A DNA stretch of 25,652 nucleotides from Thaumarchaeota archaeon S13 (GCA_003724275.1 RHFA01000126.1:1-25652), one strand, 5' to 3'; numbered from the stretch's first letter, positions 12,660 through 20,789 are shown. Notes: generated by a model not told the origin, from the sequence alone. Translations and numbers: made by a program.

Positions 12660-12994
12660 CTGTCGGCAGGCAGCTCGGACTCTAGCATGGCCAGGACCTG
12701 CGCAAAGCGCTCGCGGCTGGCCCCTATGAGGCGCGCGGGGTACTCGCCCAGCGTAAAGACGGCCTGGCTCCTTATGCTCGGCGGGACCGGCCCGCCCGAG
12801 ACGATGCGCTGCTCGATGACGTGGCCGCTGGCGAGCGTGCAGACGACCTCCTCGTACGCCGAGTCCTCCTCCTCAAGAACCAGCCTGTACAGCGTTATGG
12901 GCGTGCCCGTCTTTTCCACGGCGCGCGAGCCGCGCTCGAGGAGCTCGCGCATCTGGCGAACCTGGTACGAGTCCAGGCTGATCTGCCTAACCAT
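12653..12994 (-). CDS. Conserved hypothetical protein (113 aa)
   Basis: This 113-residue protein of unknown family has an N-terminal helix (SLDSYQVRQMRELLERGSRAVEK), a beta-rich middle (ITLYRLVLEEE, EEVVCTLASGHVIEQRIV) and a C-terminal helix (ASRERFAQVLAMLESEL). It has a single Cys and no metal site, signal or membrane segment. The ATG at 12994 is supported by a TATA box 26 nt upstream. It ends inside the sucCD promoter, and read-through could cotranscribe it with sucCD. It looks like a small cytosolic domain conserved in relatives, but I cannot assign a role. Confidence 0.75.
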   Translation of the reverse strand: MVRQISLDSYQVRQMRELLERGSRAVEKTGTPITLYRLVLEEEDSAYEEVVCTLASGHVIEQRIVSGGPVPPSIRSQAVFTLGEYPARLIGASRERFAQVLAMLESELPADSL

Positions 12995-13015
12995 GGCCCG
13001 CGGGTGCCGGTTTTT

Positions 13016-13024
13016 CTATTTAAT
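13016..13024 (-). promoter_or_regulatory. TATA box for the 113-aa gene
   Basis: ATTAAATAG on the minus strand, about 26 nt before ATG 12994. A second similar box, GTTAAATAG at 13049-13057, overlaps the stop of the coiled-coil gene upstream. Confidence 0.6.
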
Positions 13025-13052
13025 GGTGATCATCGCGCGCCGGTGTACCTAT

Positions 13053-13604
13053 TTAACTTCGAGAGGCGCCAGGGCGCTCTCCTGGCGGCACCGCGCGTGG
13101 GAGCACGGCCTCCCTGAACGAGGCAAACTCTGCCTCTAGGTGGGAGAGCCTCACGGCCATGTCGGCCACCCTCTCGCCTAGGGCGCCTACCCTCTCGTCC
13201 AGGGCGCCTACCCTCTCTCCCAGGGCGTCCACCCTTTTTTCCACGCCATCCAGCCTTTTTCCCATGTGATCCAGCCTGCCGGCAAGGTCTGCGATCGCCT
13301 TTTCCTGGACCTTCATGCCGTCCCTGTGCATCTGGTACAGGCCGTCGAGCCTGACCTTGAACTCGGCCATGTCGACCACGAGCATGGCTATTGCCCTCTG
13401 CTGGGCCTCGTGCCTCTCCTCTGCGGCCTTCCTGTCCTCCTCGCGCTTCTGCTCTGCAATCTCGTGCCTCCGCTCTGCGGCATTCCTGTCCTCCTCGCGC
13501 CTCTGCTCTGCAATCTCGTGCCTCCGCTCTGCGGCCTTCCGGTCCTCCCCATGCCTCCGCTCTGCGGCCTCTTGCATTCCTGTCATTTTGTTTATCGACA
13601 CCAC
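13053..13604 (-). CDS. Repeat-rich coiled-coil protein
   Basis: With GTG 13604 as start it has 183 residues. Residues 13-71 are a charged helix built from an 18-residue unit (AAERRHEIAEQRREEDRN and a near copy). Residues ~95-165 show heptads such as ERVGALDERVGALGERV, a long parallel coiled coil. The end is Pro/Gly/Arg-rich and unstructured. No catalytic motif is visible, and a scaffold or oligomerisation role is likely but inferred. The start is doubtful: the same frame stays open upstream through three 11-residue repeats (ARKAEEQRREE) to the ileS stop, with no start codon in between and no clear TATA box near 13630. It may be a second cistron of the ileS operon with a rare start, or a gene truncated at its 5' end. 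Confidence 0.6.
   Translation of the reverse strand: MVSINKMTGMQEAAERRHGEDRKAAERRHEIAEQRREEDRNAAERRHEIAEQKREEDRKAAEERHEAQQRAIAMLVVDMAEFKVRLDGLYQMHRDGMKVQEKAIADLAGRLDHMGKRLDGVEKRVDALGERVGALDERVGALGERVADMAVRLSHLEAEFASFREAVLPRAVPPGERPGASRS
13428..13535 (-). repeat. Two 54-bp tandem repeats in the coiled-coil gene
   Basis: Two near-identical copies encode AAERRHEIAEQ(R/K)REEDR(N/K), flanked by partial copies on both sides. Slippage or unequal crossover could change copy number without breaking the frame. Confidence 0.75.
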
Positions 13605-13640
13605 GAGTCCGACAATTTGCGCGTCGCGCCTACGCTCCCT

Positions 13641-13739
13641 TTCCTCGCGCCTCTGCTCTTCGGCCTTCCTGGCCTCCTCGCGCCTCTGCTCTTCGGCCTT
13701 CCTGGCCTCCTCGCGCCTCTGCTCTTCGGCCTTCCTGGC
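13641..13739 (-). repeat. Three 33-bp tandem repeats between ileS and the coiled-coil gene
   Basis: Copies at 13707-13739 and 13674-13706 are identical, and 13641-13673 differs at one base. In the frame shared by ileS and the coiled-coil gene each encodes ARKAEEQRREE. The array begins immediately after the ileS TAG and has no possible start codon in that frame. Confidence 0.85.
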
Positions 13740-16700
13740 CTAGCCCACCGCGATCCGCACCGGCTGGCCGTCAACGTCGCCCTCGGCGTACTCGGCGCCG
13801 CTCCTCTCCGAGAGCGTCGCCTCGCGGACCCTGACGAGGAACGCAAGCTCGCCGAGGCTGCCGGACACCATGGACTCTTGCGCCGCCGAGAGGCCGCGGA
13901 CCGAGGCGTACTCTAGCATGTCTGTCGGGCGATGGCCGCGTTCCTTGCGGAGGGCCTGCAGGCGGCGCGCCAGGTCGCGCACTAGGCCGCGGCAGACCAT
14001 CTCGTCACTGCGCCTCGAGGGCACGACGGCTGCCACGCCGTCCCTGTCGGCGGCCTCGTTCTCCCCCGTCGCGCCCACGCCGACCCTGATGTCGCCGGCG
14101 TCCAGCCTGATCTCGCGGCCGTCGACCCTAAAACTGCACGTGCCCCCGCTCGCGAGCTCGGCGGCCACGGCGGCGGCGTCGGCTGCGGCCACCTCCTCGG
14201 CGAGGCGCGGCAGGAGGTCCCTGGCCTTCGGGCCGGCGGACTTGCGGTCAAGCTCGAGCGTGGGCCGCACGGGGAGGCCCAGCGAGGCGAGCTCGGCGGC
14301 GCGCGCGGCGCCGGTCGCGCGCTCGTCGGCCTCTAGCACGTCGACGCGCTCGGCGTTGAGCTGCTCGCGCAGCGTCGACATGACGCCGTCTAGCAGGCTG
14401 GCCTGGCCCCTCCCCACGACGAGCGTGACGCGCTCTATGGGCCAGCGGCGCTTTAGGCGCGCGCGCGTGCGCGCCGCCGAGGCCACCGAGACGAGGCGCG
14501 CCGCCAGCGCAAAGGACTCCTCGAGGCCACCGTCCTCGAGGCCCGCGTCGGCCACGGGCCACGCCGAGGCCTCCAGGGGCCGGCCAAAGGCCTCGCGGTG
14601 CAGGTGGTCTGTAGTGTGCGGGCAGAACGGGTGGAGGAGCGCGTCTACTGTGCGCAGCGCGCGGGCCATCACCAGGTACGACGCGCGCCTGCGCGCGGCG
14701 GCGCCGTCTGACTCGTCCCACAGGTCGGCGCGGGCCATTGGCACGTACGCCTGGCTGAGGTCGTTGATGACATAGTCCTCTATGGCGTGCGCTGCCTCGT
14801 GTATGCGGCACGCGTCAAGGCCCTCCGTGACGGCGCGTACCGTGCGCTGCAGGCGCGAGAGCGCCCAGCGGTCCGGTGCCGACGCGCCGTCGGGGGGCCC
14901 CCCGCCCGTGGCCTCCGAGACGTCGACGCCGTCATAGGAGCTGTTCTGCGCGAGGTACGCGTGCAGGTTGTAGAGCGTCGCGAGAACCTGGTAGGGGCGC
15001 GTGCCGAGCTCTCGCTCGTCAAAGTTTATCGGCTCTATGGGGTTTGACTTCCACAAAAAGTATAGGCGCACGAGGTCCGCGGGCTGGCGGCCGAGAAGGT
15101 CGCGCGCGCCGACCACGTTGCCCTTGCTCTTGCTCATCTTGTTGCCGTCGCGGTCCAGGACGTGTCCCTGAAAGAGAAACGACGAGTAGGGGGCCGACGG
15201 CGCGCCGGCCAGTATGACTCCCTCGACGAGCAGCGTGTACGCCCACCCGCGCGTCTGGTCGATGCCCTCGGTCAGGAACGGCGCGGGGAGGAGGCGTGAG
15301 CGCTCCCCTGCCCCAAGCGACGAGTGCGGCGCGGCGCCGCTGTTGTGCCACGTGTCAAGGACGTACCGCTCGCGCGACGTCTCTGTCCCGCCGCACGACG
15401 AGCAGCGGACCCTTATGCGGTCGATCCACGGCATGTGGAGCTCAAAGCCCTCGCCGTCGGGAAGCGACTCGGCGGCCTCGACTATCTCGCGGCGCGAGTG
15501 GAGCCACGTCTTTTCGCCGCACGAAGCGCAGTCCCACACGGGCAGCGGCGTGCCCCAGTAGCGCTCGCGCGAGATGCACCACGGGTGGCGTTCGGAGACG
15601 ATTCCCAAAAAGCGGTTGCGCGGCTGCTCGTAATAGTACTCGACTGCGGCCGCCGCGTCGACTGTCATGCTGCCGAGGCGGTCCAGCATGTAAAACCACC
15701 CGCGCCGCGCCATCCAGACAAGCGCGTCGCCGGACCTCCAGCAGTGCGGGTACTGGTGGCGGATCTTTCGCGCGGCCACCAGCGCGCCGCGCTCGCGCAG
15801 AGACTCGATGACGCCCGCGTCGGCGTCGCGAACAAACATTCCCGCATAGCGGCCCGCGTCGCCCGTAAACCTGACCGCGTCGTCTATGGGGCAAAACACC
15901 TCGACGCCGCGCCTGCGCGCTATGGCCATGTCCTCCTCGCCGTTTGCCGGCGATATGTGGACAAGGCCGCTTCCGGCACCCGTGTCGACAAACGCCTCGG
16001 CGACTACGGTGTGGTACGCCTCGCCGCCGGCGAGGCGCGCGAGCTCGGGCACCTCGTCGAGGAGGGGGTGGTCGTACTTTGCGCCCTCGAGTTCCGAGCC
16101 GCGGACCGTCGAGACCACGCGAAACTCGCCCAGGCGCGCCTCGTCGGCAAGGGCCTCCAGGCGCGTCCTGCCCACGATGAGCTCCTCGCCGCCTGCCTCG
16201 ATCCTGCAGTACTCCTCGTCGGGGTGGACCGCGACGAGCGCGTCTGTCACGAGCGTAAAGGGCATCGTCGTCCAGACGACGAGGCTCGCCCTGTCGCCGC
16301 GGAGGCGGGCCTTGTAGTAGAGCGACGGGTCCGTGGACTCCCTGTACCCCTGCGAGACCTCGGCGTGGCTGAGCGACGTCTGGCAGCCGGGGCAGTACGC
16401 TATGACGGCGTGGTCGTCGCGCAGCACGCCGAGCTCTCGCGCGCGCCGCAGGACCTCCCACTCGCGCTCGATGTACTCGTCAGACGACGTCCAGTACGCC
16501 GCCGAGTCGTCCGCCGACACGCCCAGGAGGCGGTCCACCTCGACCCAGCGGCCGTGGTACTCGCGCACTATTCTCTTGCACTCGGCCACGAGCGTCTCGA
16601 TCCCGCCCTCCTCGATCCTGGACTTTGGGCCCTCGATGCCGAGCTCCTTTTGTGCCTGCAGCTCGACGGGGAGGCCCTGCGCGTCCCAGCCGGCGGCGTA

Positions 16701-16925
16701 CACCACGCGCTCGCCGCGCAGCGTCCTATAGCGGTACCACATGTCCTTGATGACGCGGCCCCTCACGTGGCCGGCGTGCGGCTCGCCGTTCATCGTCGGC
16801 GGGCCCTCGATGATCGCCGTATCTGGCGCGCCTGGCGCGGCGGCGGCCTCCCTGCGCGCGGCCTCTAGGCGCGGGCGCGCGTCGAGCTCGATCTTGCGCA
16901 GGTCCATCCTCGCGTCAAGGCCCAT
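13740..16925 (-). CDS. ileS: Isoleucyl-tRNA synthetase
   Basis: This is a 1061-residue class I synthetase charging tRNA-Ile, full length for archaeal IleRS. The HIGH-type HAGH is at residues 50-53 within PPTMNGEPHAGHVRGR, and KMSKS at 596-600 (GNKMSKSKGNVV). The CP1 editing domain lies between (~190-400), with TTMPFTLVTDALVAVHP and GLVHISPANGEED. Cysteine pairs CASC (near 465) and CSSC (near 508) could bind zinc. WDAQGLPVE and LDTWHNSGAAPHSS are further family markers. The C-terminal third is the helical anticodon-binding and tail region. The start ATG is supported by a TATA box about 29 nt upstream. The stop TAG is in the same frame as the downstream coiled coil. Confidence 0.96.
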   Translation of the reverse strand: MGLDARMDLRKIELDARPRLEAARREAAAAPGAPDTAIIEGPPTMNGEPHAGHVRGRVIKDMWYRYRTLRGERVVYAAGWDAQGLPVELQAQKELGIEGPKSRIEEGGIETLVAECKRIVREYHGRWVEVDRLLGVSADDSAAYWTSSDEYIEREWEVLRRARELGVLRDDHAVIAYCPGCQTSLSHAEVSQGYRESTDPSLYYKARLRGDRASLVVWTTMPFTLVTDALVAVHPDEEYCRIEAGGEELIVGRTRLEALADEARLGEFRVVSTVRGSELEGAKYDHPLLDEVPELARLAGGEAYHTVVAEAFVDTGAGSGLVHISPANGEEDMAIARRRGVEVFCPIDDAVRFTGDAGRYAGMFVRDADAGVIESLRERGALVAARKIRHQYPHCWRSGDALVWMARRGWFYMLDRLGSMTVDAAAAVEYYYEQPRNRFLGIVSERHPWCISRERYWGTPLPVWDCASCGEKTWLHSRREIVEAAESLPDGEGFELHMPWIDRIRVRCSSCGGTETSRERYVLDTWHNSGAAPHSSLGAGERSRLLPAPFLTEGIDQTRGWAYTLLVEGVILAGAPSAPYSSFLFQGHVLDRDGNKMSKSKGNVVGARDLLGRQPADLVRLYFLWKSNPIEPINFDERELGTRPYQVLATLYNLHAYLAQNSSYDGVDVSEATGGGPPDGASAPDRWALSRLQRTVRAVTEGLDACRIHEAAHAIEDYVINDLSQAYVPMARADLWDESDGAAARRRASYLVMARALRTVDALLHPFCPHTTDHLHREAFGRPLEASAWPVADAGLEDGGLEESFALAARLVSVASAARTRARLKRRWPIERVTLVVGRGQASLLDGVMSTLREQLNAERVDVLEADERATGAARAAELASLGLPVRPTLELDRKSAGPKARDLLPRLAEEVAAADAAAVAAELASGGTCSFRVDGREIRLDAGDIRVGVGATGENEAADRDGVAAVVPSRRSDEMVCRGLVRDLARRLQALRKERGHRPTDMLEYASVRGLSAAQESMVSGSLGELAFLVRVREATLSERSGAEYAEGDVDGQPVRIAVG

Positions 16926-16949
16926 GCGCGGCGCGGCTCGGCGCTCTCG

Positions 16950-16958
16950 TTATAAAGT
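16950..16958 (-). promoter_or_regulatory. TATA box for ileS
   Basis: ACTTTATAA on the minus strand, about 29 nt before ATG 16925. Confidence 0.65.
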
Positions 16959-16987
16959 TAGGCGGGCCGCGGGCCGGATCCAAATGG

Positions 16988-16996
16988 TTCAATTAC
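16988..16996 (+). promoter_or_regulatory. Weak TATA-like element for the glycosylase operon
   Basis: TTCAATTAC is the only AT-rich stretch about 28 nt before ATG 17020. Confidence 0.4.
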
Positions 16997-17019
16997 GGGC
17001 CCGCCGGCGCCGCGCGCGC

Positions 17020-17574
17020 ATGGGCGCGTTTGGGAGCGTCGAGGGGGTCCGCGGGGCCGTCACGGCCTGCACTGCCTGCGCGCTGTGCTCGAGCCGGACC
17101 AACGCCGTCCCCGGCAAGGGCGACGCGCGCGCGCGCATAATGCTAGTCGGCGAGGCGCCCGGCAGGCGCGAGGACGAGCTCGGCGAGCCCTTTGTCGGCG
17201 CGGCGGGCAAGATACTCGACGGCGCGCTAGCCGCCGCCGGCCTCTCGCGCGGGTCCGTATACATCACAAACACGGTAAAGTGCAGGCCTCCGGGCAACAG
17301 GGTTCCCACCGACGCCGAGCGCGAGGCGTGCGCGGGGTACCTCGCCGCCGAGATGGCCCTCGTGTCCCCGAGGATAGTCTGCATAATGGGCAACACGGCG
17401 TACAGGAGCCTCCTCGGCGGCGGCGGCATCACGCGCGACCGCGGCAAGACCGTCCGCAGGGACGGCGTCGACTATTTTCTCACGGTCCACCCCGCCGCTG
17501 CGATATACAACCGCGCCCTAGAGGGCGTGCTAGCGGAGGACATGAGGGCCCTTGCGAGGATTGCCGGCCGGTAG
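17020..17574 (+). CDS. Family 4 uracil-DNA glycosylase ([4Fe-4S])
   Basis: This enzyme removes uracil from DNA to start base-excision repair. The 184-residue protein shows the family-4 iron-sulfur ligands Cys17 and Cys20 (CTAC), Cys88 (TVKCRPPGN) and Cys104 (EACAGY). Motif 1 is GEAPGRREDELGEPFVG (residues 45-61), where Glu replaces the Asp of other UDG families, and motif 2 is VHPAA (156-160). ATG 17020 was chosen because it sits just before the CTAC box and after a weak TATA-like element; the longer frame upstream overlaps the ileS promoter. Its end overlaps the 3-methyladenine glycosylase by up to 23 nt, so both glycosylases are likely coexpressed. Confidence 0.93.
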   Translation: MGAFGSVEGVRGAVTACTACALCSSRTNAVPGKGDARARIMLVGEAPGRREDELGEPFVGAAGKILDGALAAAGLSRGSVYITNTVKCRPPGNRVPTDAEREACAGYLAAEMALVSPRIVCIMGNTAYRSLLGGGGITRDRGKTVRRDGVDYFLTVHPAAAIYNRALEGVLAEDMRALARIAGR

Positions 17575-18139
17575 CGCGGCCCCGCTGCCACGCGCGTTCT
17601 ACTCGCGCGACACGGTCACAGTCGCGCGCGACCTCCTGGGCCGCACGCTAGTCCGCCGCGCGCACGGCGGGCGCGCGACGATGGCAGGAACCATAGTCGA
17701 GACAGAGGCGTACAGGTCGTCTGACGACCCCGCAAGCCACGCGAGAAACGGCATGACGCCGCGCAACAGGGCAATGTTTGGCGAGGTCGGCTGCGCGTAC
17801 GTCTACTTTACGTATGGCATGCACCACTGCATCAACGCCGTCGCGCGCGGCCCCTCGCGCGACGCCGGCGCCGTCCTCATACGCGCGCTCGCGCCGACGG
17901 CAGGCGAGTGCATCATGGCAAAAAACCGGCGCGGGTGCGCCGCGCGCGACGTGGCCAACGGGCCTGCAAAGCTCACGCAGGCCATGCGCATAACCGGCGA
18001 GCTCTATGGGACAGACCTCACGGCCCGCGGCGAGCTCTACATTGCCGGAATTGCGCCGCCGCGGCGGCGCGTGGCCCGCGGCCCGCGTGTGGGCATACGC
18101 CGCGGCCTTGACCTAGAGTGGAACTTTAGGCTAGCCTGA
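17552..18139 (+). CDS. 3-methyladenine DNA glycosylase (AAG/MPG family)
   Basis: This 195-residue alkyladenine glycosylase excises alkylated and deaminated purines. It has the family signature IVETEAYRSSDDPASHA (residues 48-64), with Glu52 the probable catalytic base, Tyr54 and His63 in the base pocket, then TPRNRAMF, AYVYFTYGMHHCINAV and GPAKLTQAM. The start is TTG, at either 17552 or 17561; no ATG or GTG precedes the conserved PRAFYSRDTV. Both start choices overlap the uracil glycosylase gene, so translational coupling is likely. The end overlaps the convergent DedA gene by 9 nt. Confidence 0.93.
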   Translation: MRGLPAGSAAPLPRAFYSRDTVTVARDLLGRTLVRRAHGGRATMAGTIVETEAYRSSDDPASHARNGMTPRNRAMFGEVGCAYVYFTYGMHHCINAVARGPSRDAGAVLIRALAPTAGECIMAKNRRGCAARDVANGPAKLTQAMRITGELYGTDLTARGELYIAGIAPPRRRVARGPRVGIRRGLDLEWNFRLA

Positions 18140-18781
18140 GCGCGATTCGCGCGCGTCATCGTCGTCTAGCGCCCACGGCGCGATGCGCCCGAGGACGCGC
18201 GACCAGTCCAGGCGCAGCAGGACGATGACCATCACGGTCACCGCCGCTCCAAAGACGACCATTCCCAAGAGCACGTACAGCGCGTTGCCCTCGGCCTGCG
18301 ACATTGCCGACTCTACGAGCGACGCGCCGAGATAGTGCGCGCCGAGAACCGTCGCATAGTTGAGGACGAGCTTGCCCGATAGCGTGTACACCAAAAACCT
18401 CACGGGGTTGTAGCGCGCCAGGCCCAGCGGTATGTAGACGAGGTCGTCAGGTATGGGCGTCGCCGCTGCGACAAACGCGGCAATCCCGCCGTACCTCTTG
18501 ACGAGGCGCTCAAACGGCCGTATGCGCGCGCGCGTCTTCGGCGCGATCATGCGCCTGCCCCCATAGCTCGCCGAGAATATTATCTGCTTTGCGGCCGTCG
18601 ACGTGAGGGCCGATATGAGCGCGAGCGCGTGCAGGTTGAACGCGTCGCCGACTGACATCGTGACAAGGAAGATAAAGGACGGGATTGGCACGAACGGTAT
18701 GAGCGAGCCGACAAAGCTGATCACGCCGAGGCCAAAGTAGCTGAGCTCTGACGGGAGGCCAAGCATCGTGAACAGGTCCAC
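18131..18781 (-). CDS. DedA/VTT (SNARE-associated) family membrane protein
   Basis: From GTG 18781 the protein has 216 residues with about five hydrophobic segments: GLGVISFVGSLIPFVPIPSF, VGDAFNLHALALISALTS, GGIAAFVAAATPIPDDLVYI, FLVYTLSGKLVLNYATVLGA and ALYVLLGMVVFGAAVTVMVI. The Pro-rich re-entrant patterns (IPFVPIPSF and ATPIPDDLVYIPLG) and basic ERLVKRYGG before the second are typical of the DedA/VTT superfamily, which includes phospholipid flippases and scramblases. The C-terminus is charged and cytoplasmic. The open frame continues far upstream across hisS, but that part is a shadow; the GTG start is set by TTAAATAA 26 nt upstream. It diverges from hisS. Confidence 0.82.
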   Translation of the reverse strand: MDLFTMLGLPSELSYFGLGVISFVGSLIPFVPIPSFIFLVTMSVGDAFNLHALALISALTSTAAKQIIFSASYGGRRMIAPKTRARIRPFERLVKRYGGIAAFVAAATPIPDDLVYIPLGLARYNPVRFLVYTLSGKLVLNYATVLGAHYLGASLVESAMSQAEGNALYVLLGMVVFGAAVTVMVIVLLRLDWSRVLGRIAPWALDDDDARESRSG

Positions 18782-18802
18782 GGGGCCGCCGGCGCCGGCG
18801 CA

Positions 18803-18812
18803 ATTATTTAAC
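18803..18812 (-). promoter_or_regulatory. TATA box for the DedA gene
   Basis: GTTAAATAAT on the minus strand, about 26-27 nt before GTG 18781. It defines the start. Confidence 0.65.
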
Positions 18813-18844
18813 TGTGGAGCGCCACCGGCGCGAGCCGCCGCAAA

Positions 18845-18853
18845 GGCTAAATC
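18845..18853 (+). promoter_or_regulatory. TATA-like element for hisS
   Basis: GGCTAAATC, about 29 nt before ATG 18878, in the short divergent spacer shared with DedA. Confidence 0.5.
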
Positions 18854-18877
18854 GGCGCGCGGGCCGCGCCGGCGGCG

Positions 18878-20146
18878 ATGGGCCTGCCGCGGGGGATGAG
18901 GGACATTGGCGCCGCCGAGACTGCCGGGATCGAGTCCGTGAGGGCAGCCTTTGCGAGGACGTGCGGCCTCTTTGGGTACACGCTCGTCGAGCCGTCCACG
19001 ATCGAGCTCCTCTCTACGCTGGAGGCAAAGGCCGGCCCTGCCATACGCGAGGAGGTCTACCACTTTGAGGACAAGGGCGGCCGCGCCGTCGCGCTGCGCT
19101 TTGACATGACCGTGGGCATGGCCCGCGGCGCCGCGGCCCAGAGGTCCCTGCCCGTGCCGGCGCGCATGGCCGCCTTTGGCGGCGTCTGGAGGTACGACGA
19201 GCCGCAAAAGGGCCGCTATCGCCACTTTCACCAGTGGAACGTCGAGGTCTACGGGGCCGCCGGCGCCGAGGCCGACGCCGAGGTCGCCGAGTTTACGGTC
19301 CGCATGCTCGAGGCCCTGGGCATGGGCGGCGCGCGCCTGGAGGTCAGCCACAGGGCCATAGCCGAGGCCCACGTGCGGAGCCTGGGCGGCGACGTGGCCG
19401 CGCTGCTGCGCGCCGTCGACCGCGCGCAGCGCAGGCCAGAGGCCGACGTCATTGCCGATTTTGCGCGCCGTGGGCACTCGCGCGAGGCCCTCGAGGGCGC
19501 CATGCGCCTGGCGCGCGCTCGCGGCAGCGCCGGCGAGGCCAGGGACGCCCTCGGCGGCGGGGAGCCGGACGGCTGGGACGAGCTTGGCGCAGTCATGGAC
19601 TCGCTTGAGCGGCGCGGCGTCGGGTGCGCGACGGTCAACCTCGGCATCGTGCGCGGGCTCGACTATTACTCTGGAACCGTCTTTGAGGCGTTCGGGCCGG
19701 ACATGTCGGTCGGCGCGCTGGCCGGCGGCGGAAGGTACGACTCGCTCTCCGAGGCGCTCGGCGGGCCGGCGATGCCGGCCGCAGGCGCCGCCGGCGGCGT
19801 GGAGAGGACGCTGGCGGCCATGGGCTGGGCCGGCGCGCCGTGCGGCGCGCGCGTCGCCGTAGTGCATGTCGGCGGCGAGCTCGGCGCAGAGGCCGGTGCG
19901 CTGGCCTCGCGCATCAGGCAGCGCGGGATTGCCGCGTCTGCCAGCCTCGTGCAGAGGCCGCTTGCAAGGCAGATTGCCGCTGCCGAGCGCGACGGCGCGC
20001 GCGCCGTGGTCATCGTCGCGCCGCGCGAGTGGGCAGAGGGCAGGGTCGTCGTGCGCGACATGGTGGCACGAACAGAGTCTACCGTCGAGGCCGGCGCCGT
20101 CCACGGCGCGCTCGAGGCGGCCCTCAGTTCAGAAACGCGCGAGTGA
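18878..20146 (+). CDS. hisS: Histidyl-tRNA synthetase
   Basis: This class II synthetase attaches histidine to tRNA-His. The 422-residue protein starts GLPRGMRDI, the usual HisRS opening. Motif 2 contains FGGVWRYDEPQKGRYRHFHQ (residues ~100-119), followed by WNVEVYG. The histidine-A signature GLDYYSGTVFE lies near 264-274, motif 3 with GGGRYDSL and GGVERTL follows, and the last ~90 residues are the anticodon-binding domain. The family's Arg-rich pocket is intact. It has its own promoter and runs opposite to aIF6, overlapping its 3' end by 23 nt. Confidence 0.95.
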   Translation: MGLPRGMRDIGAAETAGIESVRAAFARTCGLFGYTLVEPSTIELLSTLEAKAGPAIREEVYHFEDKGGRAVALRFDMTVGMARGAAAQRSLPVPARMAAFGGVWRYDEPQKGRYRHFHQWNVEVYGAAGAEADAEVAEFTVRMLEALGMGGARLEVSHRAIAEAHVRSLGGDVAALLRAVDRAQRRPEADVIADFARRGHSREALEGAMRLARARGSAGEARDALGGGEPDGWDELGAVMDSLERRGVGCATVNLGIVRGLDYYSGTVFEAFGPDMSVGALAGGGRYDSLSEALGGPAMPAAGAAGGVERTLAAMGWAGAPCGARVAVVHVGGELGAEAGALASRIRQRGIAASASLVQRPLARQIAAAERDGARAVVIVAPREWAEGRVVVRDMVARTESTVEAGAVHGALEAALSSETRE

Positions 20147-20789
20147 GCATCATTATCTCCGGCCCGCTCGTGAACGAGCCGGCCATGACGGCCCTGTTGT
20201 TCACCAGCAGCCCGGATGACACGAACGGCACGCCGCCGTTGACCGTGGCGAGCTCGATCCTGGCCCGCAGGACCCCGGACACCAGGGAGACCTCCTCGTC
20301 GCTTGCCTCCGGGTGTATTACGCCCCCGCTCGAGTTTGCCGCGATCATCGCGCCGGCCTGGTGGTACCCCGCTATGCGCGACTGGACGGCCTCGACGCCG
20401 AGCGCGTCGCCGATCGCCGCCGCGTCGGCCCTGGGCATCTCGGGGGAGACGATCGCGCCGTGCTCGTTGGCGCACACGAGGTTGCCCAGGGCAGTATAGC
20501 GCGACTCGATCACGGCCGTCTCCATGCCGGCCTCGGAGGCGATGAGCTCGGCCTCCGGGGCCATGACCGTGGCCGGCAGCAGGACCGTGCGGCCCACGGC
20601 GACCATCATGGTCCCCAGGACGCGCGTGCCGGCCACCGAGGCCAGGACTGCCCTGGCCCCGAGGCGGGCCGAGATGCGCTCGGCCTTTGCCCTCGCAAAG
20701 CCGCGCGGCAAAAAGACGCACCCGTCGCAGGCCGCGGCGTATATCCCAATGTTCGGCCCGCGGTACATGTCATGCTTGAATATGTCCAC
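20124..20789 (-). CDS. Translation initiation factor aIF6
   Basis: This 221-residue protein is the archaeal orthologue of eIF6, which binds the large ribosomal subunit and prevents premature subunit joining. It begins with a GTG start and MYRGPNIGIYA, shows repeated pseudo-fivefold beta-alpha segments (for example ALGNLVCANEHGAIVSP and VNGGVPFVSSGLLVNNRAV), and ends with MAGSFTSGPEIMMLTRAFLN, a strong family signature. The GTG at 20789 is preferred over an internal ATG because a TATA box (GGTTAATATC) is about 30 nt upstream and the conserved region starts there. Confidence 0.93.
   Translation of the reverse strand: MDIFKHDMYRGPNIGIYAAACDGCVFLPRGFARAKAERISARLGARAVLASVAGTRVLGTMMVAVGRTVLLPATVMAPEAELIASEAGMETAVIESRYTALGNLVCANEHGAIVSPEMPRADAAAIGDALGVEAVQSRIAGYHQAGAMIAANSSGGVIHPEASDEEVSLVSGVLRARIELATVNGGVPFVSSGLLVNNRAVMAGSFTSGPEIMMLTRAFLN

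Noticed and set aside
13428..13739. Repeat arrays considered as CRISPR or a mobile-element end
   Set aside because: The units are contiguous, coding-phase tandem repeats without spacers, and no transposase or Cas gene is nearby.
13266..13916. Hydrophobic Leu/Pro-rich plus-strand frame that mimics a membrane protein
   Set aside because: It is the complement of the Glu/Arg-rich coiled-coil repeats; antisense of GAG/CGC codons automatically gives Leu and Ala.
15324..16868. 514-codon plus-strand open frame
   Set aside because: It lies fully antisense to ileS, which has complete synthetase motifs; Arg/Ala/Val-rich composition is typical of GC-rich shadow frames.
18782..20104. Upstream two thirds of a 657-codon minus-strand frame ending in the DedA gene
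   Set aside because: It is the antisense of hisS with no domain, and a TATA box plus GTG 18781 sets the DedA start.
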